DNA of 5,150 nt. Source: Oligoflexia bacterium. Its GTDB lineage: Bacteria > Bdellovibrionota > Bdellovibrionia > Bdellovibrionales > UBA1609. Both the position numbers and the translations under genes were made by a program. The stretch is taken from positions 1 through 5,150 of the forward strand of contig JAPPIY010000205.1 in NCBI GenBank assembly GCA_026914095.1, written 5' to 3'. This document shows positions 1 to 4,874 of this stretch, in pieces (the first letter of the stretch is position 1; each line of letters opens with the position of its first letter). Under the pieces are notes generated by a model. It was not told where the DNA came from and made no database searches. It worked only from the letters and a program-made list of their open reading frames with translations.

Positions 1-1113
1 ATAAATAAAAATAGCTGTAGCGGCATTTATTAGAGTATCTATAGTGGACATAAGAGCGGCTAACAGAGCTGATAAAACAATCCCCAAAATAATAGGGTTG
101 TTCTGAACCACATAACCCACCACATTCACAAAAGTATGATAAGTGTTCTCAATTTGTAAAGGCTCTACAGCAACAAGGGAAGAGCCTAAAGCGGATTCTT
201 TAGTTAAAATAGATTTTCCTATCCAACCCACAGAGCCTACCACAAGGGCGGAGAGAGGCAGGGTGATAAGTATATTGGCCATGCCAGCCAAACGGGCTTC
301 ATTGACACTGCGAATACTTAAAAAACGCATTAAAAATCCTTGATTCAGAAAAATAAAGGCAATGCTTCCCGCCAGAGCGTCCCCCCAAAAAATTCCCACA
401 GTGTTAAAATGAGGGTTGCTTTTAAAAGGAGCAAAAGGAAGACGATGCTCTACAGGCAGATAAGAAAAAAATTCATCCAGCCCGCCTAGCGCATACAAGC
501 CATAGCCAAAAGCTAAAAAGCCCGCCAAATAGAGAATAACCCCTTGAACCAAATCGGTAAAAATAACAGCTGTCTGCCCCCCTAAGCTGACATAAGTTCC
601 TAAAAACAGAGTTATAATAGGCAAAGTCCATAGAGGAGAAAAACCAAAAATCCCCTCAAAAGCCAAGCCAATGGTAAATAAATTATAACCTATATAGTAG
701 AAAATATAGGCCAGCAATATGACAACAGTGATATAGCGGGTTACCGCATTAAACCGCTTTTCAAAATATTGAGGGATAGAGCGGGTTTTGGTAAAATACA
801 TCAAAGGAAGCCAGCCAAAAAAGAAAAGAGGGATAATAAACCATTCATTCATATAAACCATGGCGCTGTTCATGCCGGTATTTAAACCTTGCTCTGAATA
901 TTTTAAATAGCTATAAGCTCCTATTCCTGTCGCCATCATGCTCACAAAAGGAAGCCACCAGGCAAATCTTTGCCCGCTAAAAAAGAAATCATGGATGTTA
1001 GAGCTAAATTTTGAAAAATAGGCGCCAAAAAAAGTCACCATTACAAAATAGGAAACAATAACTCCTATAATTATAAATAAAGTGATGCCTGAAATTTCTA
1101 TGCCAAAATTCAT
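1..1113 (-). CDS. Sodium:solute symporter (SSS family), C-terminal part outside window
   Basis: An inner-membrane transporter that probably couples Na+ entry to uptake of an organic solute; the substrate cannot be told from the sequence. The 371 visible codons are very hydrophobic and show family landmarks in order: a GQRFAWWLPFVSMMATGIGA segment (residues 47-66) in the position of the first core helix, RSIPQYFEKRF near residue 110, LGGQTAVIFTDLVQG near 180, and SALLAALMSTIDTLINAAT (348-366). The last matches the helix carrying the Na2-site Ser/Thr pair, here S356-T357. A61 and I64 are spaced like the partner Na2 residues of vSGLT. These assignments come from family knowledge, not an alignment. 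The ATG at 1111-1113 is preceded by GGGAG with an 8-nt spacer, which fixes the start. Family members usually have 450-650 residues, so the last third or so lies beyond position 1. A small membrane protein lies upstream on the same strand. Confidence 0.9.
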   Translation of the reverse strand, partial: MNFGIEISGITLFIIIGVIVSYFVMVTFFGAYFSKFSSNIHDFFFSGQRFAWWLPFVSMMATGIGAYSYLKYSEQGLNTGMNSAMVYMNEWFIIPLFFFGWLPLMYFTKTRSIPQYFEKRFNAVTRYITVVILLAYIFYYIGYNLFTIGLAFEGIFGFSPLWTLPIITLFLGTYVSLGGQTAVIFTDLVQGVILYLAGFLAFGYGLYALGGLDEFFSYLPVEHRLPFAPFKSNPHFNTVGIFWGDALAGSIAFIFLNQGFLMRFLSIRSVNEARLAGMANILITLPLSALVVGSVGWIGKSILTKESALGSSLVAVEPLQIENTYHTFVNVVGYVVQNNPIILGIVLSALLAALMSTIDTLINAATAIFIY

Positions 1114-1121
1114 AAAATCTA

Positions 1122-1126
1122 CTCCC
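1122..1126 (-). promoter_or_regulatory. Shine-Dalgarno site of the symporter gene
   Basis: On the minus strand GGGAG lies 8 nt before the ATG at 1113. It is one of the clear ribosome binding sites in the window and supports this start codon. Confidence 0.6.
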
Positions 1127-1141
1127 AGTTCTCTTTCAATT

Positions 1142-1235
1142 TATACTGGTTTTGTTTGAGTTTTCCCGCTTATTTATCGTTTCTGAGAAAGCAAGAATCT
1201 CATTCAAACAAGAATTTTCAAAACCGATCAATATA
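1142..1235. repeat. Dispersed inverted-repeat element R1 (94 bp, hairpin-less form)
   Basis: The left tip TATACTGGTTTTGTTTGAG and the right tip, read on the other strand as TATATTGATCGGTTTTGAA, form imperfect terminal inverted repeats. The 19 bases at 1140-1158 recur exactly, in inverted orientation, at 2980-2998 at the end of element R3. The segment GAATCTCATTCAAACAAG (about 1196-1213) also recurs with one change on the minus strand of element R7. The element fills the gap between the symporter and the small membrane protein upstream, so the symporter leader is largely repeat-derived. Confidence 0.6.
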
Positions 1236-1258
1236 TCATTCATTCCATTTTCCAACAT

Positions 1259-1576
1259 TTAAGATTTAACAGGAAAGTGAATGGCTGAATATATCCACAA
1301 ACCTTGACAAAAAAACATAAGCAAAAAACCACAAGCTATGGCAATAAGCCAATAAAACTCTTGTTTTCTCCGCTGAGGATCAATTTGTCTCGTAAAAATA
1401 AAAATCAAGCTGGATGAAAAAACAATAAATCCCATCCCATAAGTGTAAAGATAGCTAATCCAAGGGCTGTTTTCACCTAACTGAGAGACTAAAAACCGAG
1501 GATAAGTGTATGAAAAAGCCACAACAAAGTTGATAATAAGTAAAATCCAAACCAATTTTGTAAGGGCTGGCTTCAT
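1259..1576 (-). CDS. Small three-helix membrane protein, possible symporter accessory subunit
   Basis: The product is 105 residues from the ATG at 1574-1576. A TTG start at 1612 would add 12 residues (CKVCSDV...) and an in-frame stop lies two codons further upstream. I prefer the ATG because translation would then begin just before the first helix, but neither start has a Shine-Dalgarno sequence. Three hydrophobic segments are visible: KLVWILLIINFVVAFSYTYP, WISYLYTYGMGFIVFSSSLIF and YWLIAIACGFLLMFFCQGLW, with a charged DPQRRKQE loop between the last two. The gene lies 145 bp upstream of the symporter on the same strand. This recalls the small DUF4212 or DUF485 proteins that precede and assist some SSS transporters; the first helix and the LIFIFTRQIDP segment resemble DUF4212 loosely. 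That partnership is inference, and the third helix is not typical of those families. Confidence 0.65.
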   Translation of the reverse strand: MKPALTKLVWILLIINFVVAFSYTYPRFLVSQLGENSPWISYLYTYGMGFIVFSSSLIFIFTRQIDPQRRKQEFYWLIAIACGFLLMFFCQGLWIYSAIHFPVKS

Positions 1577-1635
1577 TTCTGGCTGTTTAACATCAGAACA
1601 AACTTTACACAAGCAGTTTCACAAAATATATAAAA

Positions 1636-1659
1636 ATTATAGGTTCTGAATTTATACCA
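1636..1659 (-). promoter_or_regulatory. Candidate promoter for the small membrane protein, partly inside repeat R2
   Basis: On the minus strand a perfect TATAAT lies at 1636-1641. A second box, TATAAA preceded by TGG (extended -10 form), lies at 1651-1659 and is formed by the outward-facing tip of element R2. No good -35 hexamer sits at 17 bp from either box. Both point toward the gene starting at 1576. Confidence 0.35.
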
Positions 1660-1773
1660 ATCCTGTTTGAAATTCAGAGCGACAACCGCTCCTGTGAAAG
1701 CCTATCCTCATGGAAATGAGGGTGGAGGCGGGAATCCTCCAAAAAAACTTCAAACTCGAATCGGATCGGTATA
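1653..1773. repeat. Dispersed inverted-repeat element R2 (121 bp) with central hairpin
   Basis: The left tip is TATACCAATCCTGTTTGAA (1653-1671). The right tip read on the other strand is TATACCGATCC followed by a short insertion and GAGTTTGAA. The centre has GAAAGCCT, then a hairpin at 1702-1725, then GGCGGGAATCC; the same order is seen in R5 and on the minus strand of R7. Non-coding. Its left end matches the right end of R7 in inverted orientation almost base for base. Confidence 0.7.
1702..1725 (+). other. Hairpin with GGAA tetraloop inside R2
   Basis: The arms 1702-1711 and 1716-1725 pair over 10 bp, including two G·T wobbles, around a GGAA loop of GNRA type. The stem differs in sequence from those of R5 and R7, but the pairing is kept. 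Confidence 0.6.
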
Positions 1774-1831
1774 GAAAGGAATTAAAAAATAAGCTTTCAC
1801 AAAAGGAGTTTTCTGAAAAAGGTCAAAGACA

Positions 1832-1901
1832 AGGTCCTAGCTTGCTCTCACCTTAAAAAAATCAAATACAGTAGGCCCTAGCTCGCTCTCACTTTAAAAA
1901 A
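1832..1901. repeat. 29-bp imperfect direct repeat, spacing 41 bp
   Basis: Copy A (1832-1860) and copy B (1873-1901) match at 26 of 29 positions. The core is CCTAGCTYGCTCTCACYTTA followed by a run of A. They lie between the divergently oriented small membrane protein and the lysine-rich protein, in sequence that otherwise shows no coding potential. They could be a tandem protein-binding site or the remains of another repeat. The rest of 1774-2000 shows nothing else I can support. Confidence 0.6.
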
Positions 1902-2005
1902 CTAATAAATTCAACGCTTTACAGATTATATCACAGTCCAAAGGGCGAACTTAGGATAAAAATAAAAAACTTAAATTTCAATAAAGCATTAATATCAGGT
2001 CATTT

Positions 2006-2046
2006 TTGATTTTTTAATTGATTTTTGCTAAAATTGTCTCTATAAG
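2006..2046 (+). promoter_or_regulatory. Two overlapping sigma70-type promoters for the lysine-rich protein and infA
   Basis: The first promoter is TTGATT (2006-2011), 17-bp spacer, TAAAAT (2029-2034). The second is TTGATT (2018-2023), 17-bp spacer, TATAAG (2041-2046). Each -10 box matches the consensus at 5 of 6 positions and each -35 at 4 of 6, with ideal spacing. Transcription would start near 2041 or 2053, giving a short leader before the ATG at 2077. No other good promoter lies before infA, so both genes probably share these. Confidence 0.6.
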
Positions 2047-2076
2047 CTATAAATAAAATCTAAAAAGAGGAAATAC

Positions 2077-2649
2077 ATGGCTGAAAAAAAATCTAAAAAA
2101 TCAACAACAAAGAAAACAACAGTTAAGAAAACCGCAAAAACAAAACAAACCGCTAAAAAAGCAACGGCAAAAAAAGCTTCAGATAAAAAAACAACAGAAG
2201 ATAAAAAAACTGTAAAAACAAAATCCAGCACCAAACAAACTATAAAAAAAGCTTCAGATAAAAAAACAACAGAAGATAAAAAAACTGTAAAAACAAAATC
2301 CAGCACCAAACAAACTGTAAAAAAAGCCTCAGATAAAACAATTGAAGCGTCAAAAACAGCAGTTAGCCCCGATCAAAACAAAAAAAAGGCTCCAGCCAAA
2401 CGAAAGAGAAAAACGGCCTCTAAAATAGCTGGACCTTCTGCAGAAGAGAGCAAACAATGGGAAAAACTAGCCAAACAGCACGAGGGAAAAAGAGTCCCCT
2501 CTTATGACATGAAAAAAACTTACAATGACATATCCGTCATTAAACACAACAGCTTTGGTTTAGGGTTTATTTTAGCTAAATACAACAATCGCTTGAAAGT
2601 TTTATTTAGAGAAGGGACAAAAACTCTTATTTCCAACTATCAGAATTAA
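2077..2649 (+). CDS. Lysine-rich histone-H1-like protein with small C-terminal domain
   Basis: The product has 190 residues. Residues 1-112 are a disordered basic tail made almost wholly of K, T, A, S, Q, D and E, with 40 lysines (about 36%). It contains KKT/KKA motifs like those of bacterial histone-H1-like nucleoid proteins, so non-specific DNA or RNA binding is likely. Residues 32-81 are two 25-residue repeats. RKRK (109-112) closes the tail. Residues 117-149 look like a linker helix (SAEESKQWEKLAKQHEG). Residues 150-190 have the pattern H-x2-FGLGFI-x5-NRLKVLF-x2-G-x-K-x-LI, reminiscent of small SH3/Tudor-like barrels, but I cannot assign a family. AGAGG lies 6 nt before the ATG. The stop is 23 bp before infA, so the two are probably co-transcribed. 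Nucleoid or ribosome-related function is inference. Confidence 0.85.
   Translation: MAEKKSKKSTTKKTTVKKTAKTKQTAKKATAKKASDKKTTEDKKTVKTKSSTKQTIKKASDKKTTEDKKTVKTKSSTKQTVKKASDKTIEASKTAVSPDQNKKKAPAKRKRKTASKIAGPSAEESKQWEKLAKQHEGKRVPSYDMKKTYNDISVIKHNSFGLGFILAKYNNRLKVLFREGTKTLISNYQN
2170..2337 (+). repeat. In-frame 75-bp tandem duplication inside the lysine-rich gene
   Basis: Copy 1 (2170-2244) and copy 2 (2245-2319) differ by a single base in 75, the last codon being ATA or GTA. A partial third copy (KKASDK, 2320-2337) follows. The unit encodes 25 residues starting KKASDKKTTEDKK. Near-identity at the DNA level, including synonymous positions, points to a recent duplication. Confidence 0.9.
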
Positions 2650-2672
2650 ATTAAGAGAGATAGGATTGAGTT

Positions 2673-2894
2673 ATGGCAAAAAGTGATTTAGCGCAATTTG
2701 ACGGTTTGATTACAGATGTAGGAGCCGGTGGTTTATATAAAGTCCAACTGGAAAAAAATAAAGCTGAAGTATCTGCCAAACTTTGCGGCAAAATGAGGCG
2801 ATATAATATTCAAGTCGTTTTGGGAGATCGCGTAACGGTGGGCTTCTCCCCTCAGGATCTTAAAACAGGCTTAATCATTTATCGTTACCGCTAA
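2673..2894 (+). CDS. infA: Translation initiation factor IF-1
   Basis: IF-1 binds the A site of the 30S ribosomal subunit during initiation and helps IF-2 and IF-3 select the initiator tRNA. The 73-residue product has the usual length and is a single OB-fold. Landmarks are MAK at the start, G-x-ITDVG-x-GGLYKVQLE for the first strands, then SAKLCGKMRRYNIQVVLGDRVTV and the conserved ending SPQDLKTGLIIYRYR. The GKMR and GDRVTV motifs are diagnostic. AGGA lies 7 nt before the ATG. It follows the lysine-rich protein by 23 bp, and repeat R3 begins 10 bp after its stop. It is not next to ribosomal protein genes here, which is common for infA. No conventional hairpin terminator is visible after it. 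Confidence 0.97.
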   Translation: MAKSDLAQFDGLITDVGAGGLYKVQLEKNKAEVSAKLCGKMRRYNIQVVLGDRVTVGFSPQDLKTGLIIYRYR

Positions 2895-2904
2895 ATAAAT
2901 AGCT

Positions 2905-2997
2905 TATACCAATCATGTTTCAAATTTCAGTTTTTTAATCTTTGTTTAAAGGGAAAATGAACTTAGTCAAAAGGAAAATTCAAACAAAACCAGTATA
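2905..2997. repeat. Dispersed inverted-repeat element R3 (93 bp, hairpin-less form)
   Basis: The left tip is TATACCAATCATGTTTCAA. The right tip is TTCAAACAAAACCAGTATA, whose last 19-base stretch with flank is the exact inverse of the R1 left end. There is no GC-rich central hairpin, and the length matches R1. It fills the gap between infA and the next gene and ends one base before that gene's ATG. Confidence 0.65.
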
Positions 2998-2998
2998 A

Positions 2999-3373
2999 AT
3001 GAGTTATAATTTCTACAGCATTTTACATTTCACATCCCTAACGGCTTTAAGCCTCACCTTAGGCGCCTTATGGGGACTCTACGCTCATGAAAATTACAAT
3101 AAAAAAATCAAGACTCTTTTACTAGCCTTCCACGGAATCATAATGTTTCTTATTTTCTTGGCTGGCTTTGGCCTGATAGCTAAAATCAAATTGAGCTGGC
3201 CCTGGCCTTTTTGGATTTACGCAAAACTTATAATATGGCTGTTTTTAGGAGCTATGCCTTTTTTTATAAAAAAATCTGGTCAAAAATTTCACTCCTCTAA
3301 AAAGCATTTTTTAAGCTTATTGTTGTCTTTTGCGCTTGTTTTTACAGCTATTTTATTTGTAAAATTGAGATAA
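2999..3373 (+). CDS. Small four-helix membrane protein of unknown function
   Basis: The product has 124 residues and four hydrophobic segments at about 6-29, 38-61, 70-90 and 103-121. Residues that stand out inside or beside helices are H10, H45-G46, the AGFGLIAK motif (55-62), the WPWPFW turn (67-72) and K76. The pattern resembles small SirB- or CopD-like helix bundles found in many Gram-negative bacteria, where HG at the start of helix 2 and WP-FW-K before and in helix 3 recur. I cannot name a function. The ATG at 2999 is the only good start, because the next Met is residue 49 and helix 1 would be lost. No Shine-Dalgarno sequence lies at a usable distance, because repeat R3 ends one base before the ATG. 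The gene probably stands alone or is read through from infA. Confidence 0.8.
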   Translation: MSYNFYSILHFTSLTALSLTLGALWGLYAHENYNKKIKTLLLAFHGIIMFLIFLAGFGLIAKIKLSWPWPFWIYAKLIIWLFLGAMPFFIKKSGQKFHSSKKHFLSLLLSFALVFTAILFVKLR

Positions 3374-3381
3374 TACACTTA

Positions 3382-3436
3382 TAGTTTGAAAATTCGGGAT
3401 TATAGACTTAACTTCACATAAAGAATCTTCAAACTA
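3382..3436. repeat. Short inverted repeat downstream of the four-helix gene
   Basis: TAGTTTGAA (3382-3390) and TTCAAACTA (3428-3436) are perfect inverted copies 37 bp apart. The GTTTGAA core is the inner part of the dispersed-element tip, so this may be a decayed small copy. There is no T-run, so it is not a convincing terminator. Confidence 0.4.
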
Positions 3437-3570
3437 AGGAAATGAAAGAGTTTTGAGCGATTTCTCTGGAAAATAAATAAGGATAAAATTAAAACAAAAA
3501 GAGATAGAAAAAGCCTCTAAAAAACAGAATAAATAAAGGAGCCTTGCGAAATTAAGTCTATAATTCCCGG
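3395..3570. repeat. 176-bp segment bounded by a 22-bp inverted repeat
   Basis: CGGGATTATAGACTTAACTT (from 3395) and, on the other strand, CGGGAATTATAGACTTAATT (from the 3570 end) match with one single-base gap and one mismatch over 21-22 bp. The interior is A-rich and shows no credible gene on either strand. The CCGGGAATTATA core also occurs at 4863-4874 beside element R5. This could be a second small mobile element type, or an older element into or beside which R7 was placed. Confidence 0.5.
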
Positions 3571-3712
3571 AAATTCTTGTCTGAATGAGATTCCTGCCCT
3601 CGTCCCCGTTTTCACGAGGACAAGCTTTTACGAGGGCAGGCTTTTGCAAGAGTTCAGGCTGTTAGGATCAACCTGAACAAATAAGCTGGAAAATTTAAAC
3701 AGGATTGGTATA
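3559..3712. repeat. Dispersed inverted-repeat element R7 (about 154 bp) with double hairpin
   Basis: The right tip, TTTAAACAGGATTGGTATA (3694-3712), is the inverse of the R2 left tip with one change. The left tip is diverged (TATAATTCCCGG) and its boundary is uncertain. Inside, on the minus strand, the order AAGCCT, hairpin, GAATCTCATTCAGACAAG matches R2 and R5 at the hairpin and R1 at the flank. It carries an extra copy of the hairpin arm, which makes it longer than its relatives. Confidence 0.6.
3593..3640 (-). other. Nested hairpin inside R7
   Basis: The outer arms 3593-3603 and 3630-3640 pair perfectly over 11 bp. Within them, on the minus strand, GTCCTCGT and ACGGGGAC (3614-3621 and 3602-3609) pair over 8 bp with one T·G wobble around a GAAA loop. 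The inner stem overlaps the outer one by two bases. It aligns pair for pair with the R5 hairpin. Confidence 0.65.
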
Positions 3713-3714
3713 AT
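3706..3714 (+). promoter_or_regulatory. Perfect extended -10 box formed by the tip of R7
   Basis: TGGTATAAT matches the extended -10 consensus TGnTATAAT exactly. The -35 region at 17 bp (CTGGAA) is poor, as is usual for extended -10 promoters. Transcription would begin near 3721 and run into the gene starting at 3759. TATA of the box is the element tip and the final AT lies in flanking DNA. Confidence 0.45.
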
Positions 3715-3758
3715 TATTGACTCTAGCCTGTCTTAAGCTCAATCCTTATAAATGAAAT

Positions 3759-4364
3759 ATGTTATCCGATCTCTATAAACTTCCAAAGGCGGTCATAGCC
3801 ACCCTAATTATAGGAGGGGCTATCATTTTTATCCTTTTAAATGATCCTCCTCACAGCTTTTGCGACACTCAATTAGAGCATTTCAAATCTCTCCAAAAAG
3901 GGCTGGTTTATAAAGACAGCAAAGACTTCCATAAAGAAAAGTCACTTTTAAACAGAAAAAAACAAACCTGCCAAACGGAAAGCGCTCCTGGGGCCTGTTA
4001 TGAATATTTTGCTTATTTAAAAAGATTATTAAAAGATTTTCGTGTTTTATCTTCACAATGCAAGCCCATTATTTTTTCTGAAACACAGGTGAAGTCCGCT
4101 CTGTCCTCAGCCTTAATTTTAATAACAGCTTTAGCTTGGAGAGAAGAAGTTTTAACAGGCCGTGTGAGTAAGTATAACTGGCTGACCCGATCGGATATGC
4201 GCCTATTTTGTAATATAAAAGGCAAATACATTCAACACTATGGCATGCCAGCTTATGAAAGCTTAGAGCAACAAATTTTAAATTTACTGCCCACACAAAA
4301 TAAAAATAGAAAGCTGATATTTAAATGGAGCATTTTATCCGAATCTTGCCTCAAATATAAGTGA
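3759..4364 (+). CDS. Membrane-anchored six-cysteine protein of unknown function
   Basis: The product has 201 residues. One N-terminal hydrophobic helix (about 11-27, AVIATLIIGGAIIFILL) follows a short basic stretch and has no signal-peptidase or lipobox motif, so it is probably an uncleaved anchor with the rest in the periplasm. The soluble part has six cysteines (35, 71, 80, 101, 151, 197), an even number that suits disulfide bonding outside the cytoplasm. Other visible motifs are NDPPHSFCDTQ right after the anchor, APGACYEYF (76-84), LAWREE (125-130) and YNWLTRSDMRLFC (139-151). The DPPH-x2-CD and GxCYE patterns remind me of a conserved Bdellovibrio hypothetical protein family, but I cannot verify that. 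No Shine-Dalgarno sequence precedes the ATG; a TATAAA lies at 3747-3752. It converges on rpsR. Confidence 0.8.
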   Translation: MLSDLYKLPKAVIATLIIGGAIIFILLNDPPHSFCDTQLEHFKSLQKGLVYKDSKDFHKEKSLLNRKKQTCQTESAPGACYEYFAYLKRLLKDFRVLSSQCKPIIFSETQVKSALSSALILITALAWREEVLTGRVSKYNWLTRSDMRLFCNIKGKYIQHYGMPAYESLEQQILNLLPTQNKNRKLIFKWSILSESCLKYK

Positions 4365-4397
4365 AGCTTTATTGATGTAAAAACTCAAGAAATTAAG

Positions 4398-4439
4398 GCT
4401 TAAAAGCTCGTTTGAAAGTTTAAGCGCAGAATTGTTTTT
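4398..4439 (+). terminator. Weak candidate terminator between convergent genes
   Basis: GCTTAAA (4398-4404) and TTTAAGC (4419-4425) pair perfectly around a 14-nt loop, and a run of five T follows at 4435-4439. The stem is AT-rich and the T-run is 9 nt away, so it is a poor intrinsic terminator. The position between convergent genes is right. Confidence 0.3.
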
Positions 4440-4454
4440 ACAAAAAAGCTGAAA

Positions 4455-4721
4455 CTACTTGTAGTTAAAGGGCTTGGGGGAAACAGCCTCGGGCCGGCCA
4501 AAATCATCATAAGATTGAAAGTGGGTAGGCAATAAGCCTAAATTTCTGGCTTTTTTAACAGCGCTTCTCAGCTGTTTTTGCTGTTTTGCTATTAAACCGT
4601 TATTACGGGCAGGGATAATTTTAGCCCCTTCAATAAAAGAATAGAGAGCCAAAGGATCCTTATAATCAAACACTAGATTTTTCTTTTTATCCAAAATACA
4701 CCTCTTATTTTTTCTAACCAC
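4455..4721 (-). CDS. rpsR: 30S ribosomal protein S18 (single-cysteine variant)
   Basis: S18 is a small-subunit protein that pairs with S6 on the platform of the 30S particle. The 88-residue product has the family core NLVFDYKDPLALYSFI, then GAKIIPARNNGLIAKQQKQL and the diagnostic KKARNLGLLPT (56-66). Only one cysteine (C8, in KNKRC) remains where many S18 proteins have a CxxC-type pair, so it is a zinc-independent form. About 22 residues follow LLPT, which is longer than the short tail of most family members. The start is GTG at 4719-4721, because KNKRC is part of the conserved N-terminus and no ATG precedes it in frame nearby. No Shine-Dalgarno site precedes it. It is not between rpsF and rplI as usual, and could be a relocated or second copy. 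Confidence 0.93.
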   Translation of the reverse strand: MVRKNKRCILDKKKNLVFDYKDPLALYSFIEGAKIIPARNNGLIAKQQKQLRSAVKKARNLGLLPTHFQSYDDFGRPEAVSPKPFNYK

Positions 4722-4770
4722 TTAACAAGCTTTTAACAGAAAATCAAGAGTTTTTATAAATTGGCGGGAA

Positions 4771-4804
4771 TTATTTCATAATGGGGAGTTACCTCCTCCC
4801 CGTT
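4771..4804 (-). promoter_or_regulatory. rpsR leader hairpin with Shine-Dalgarno-like loop and two-codon ORF
   Basis: On the minus strand 4780-4788 and 4796-4804 pair over 9 bp, including four G-C pairs and one wobble, around a 7-nt loop. AGGAGG (4792-4797) spans the loop and stem edge. The hairpin is followed directly by ATG AAA TAA (4779-4771). It lies about 50-80 nt before the rpsR start. The role is inferred; it does not match the S6:S18-binding leader that I know from other bacteria. Confidence 0.4.
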
Positions 4805-4868
4805 AGTCATAAGAAAGCTCTTAACTGTTGATTGGGCTTATAAAATTAATAAAAGCTCAAAACCGGGA

Positions 4869-4874
4869 ATTATA
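4869..4874 (-). promoter_or_regulatory. Possible -10 box for rpsR at the edge of R5
   Basis: The minus strand reads TATAAT where the tip of R5 meets flanking DNA. No good -35 lies at 17 bp. If used, it would give rpsR a leader of about 140 nt that contains the hairpin at 4780-4804. Confidence 0.25.

Noticed and set aside
143..343. Plus-strand open frame of 66 codons
   Set aside because: It lies entirely opposite the symporter gene, which has strong family motifs; the plus-strand translation shows none.
1613..2000. tRNA or other known structured RNA gene in the large gap
   Set aside because: I found no cloverleaf, no T-loop GTTCRA in the right setting and no known RNA signature; only the R2 hairpin and the direct repeat.
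2040..2309. Minus-strand open frame rich in F, V and L
   Set aside because: It is the antisense image of the lysine-rich repeats (AAA/AAG read as TTT/CTT); its apparent membrane character is an artefact.
3434..3649. Minus-strand open frame of 71 codons
   Set aside because: It runs through R7 and the hairpin arms, has mixed composition and no clear start signal; explained by the repeat.
3717..3752. Promoter TTGACT ... TATAAA before the six-cysteine gene
   Set aside because: The spacing is 24 bp, too long for a sigma70 promoter; the extended -10 at 3706-3714 is a better candidate.
4013..4296. Two overlapping minus-strand open frames
   Set aside because: Both are opposite the six-cysteine gene, which shows better coding character and a plausible membrane anchor.
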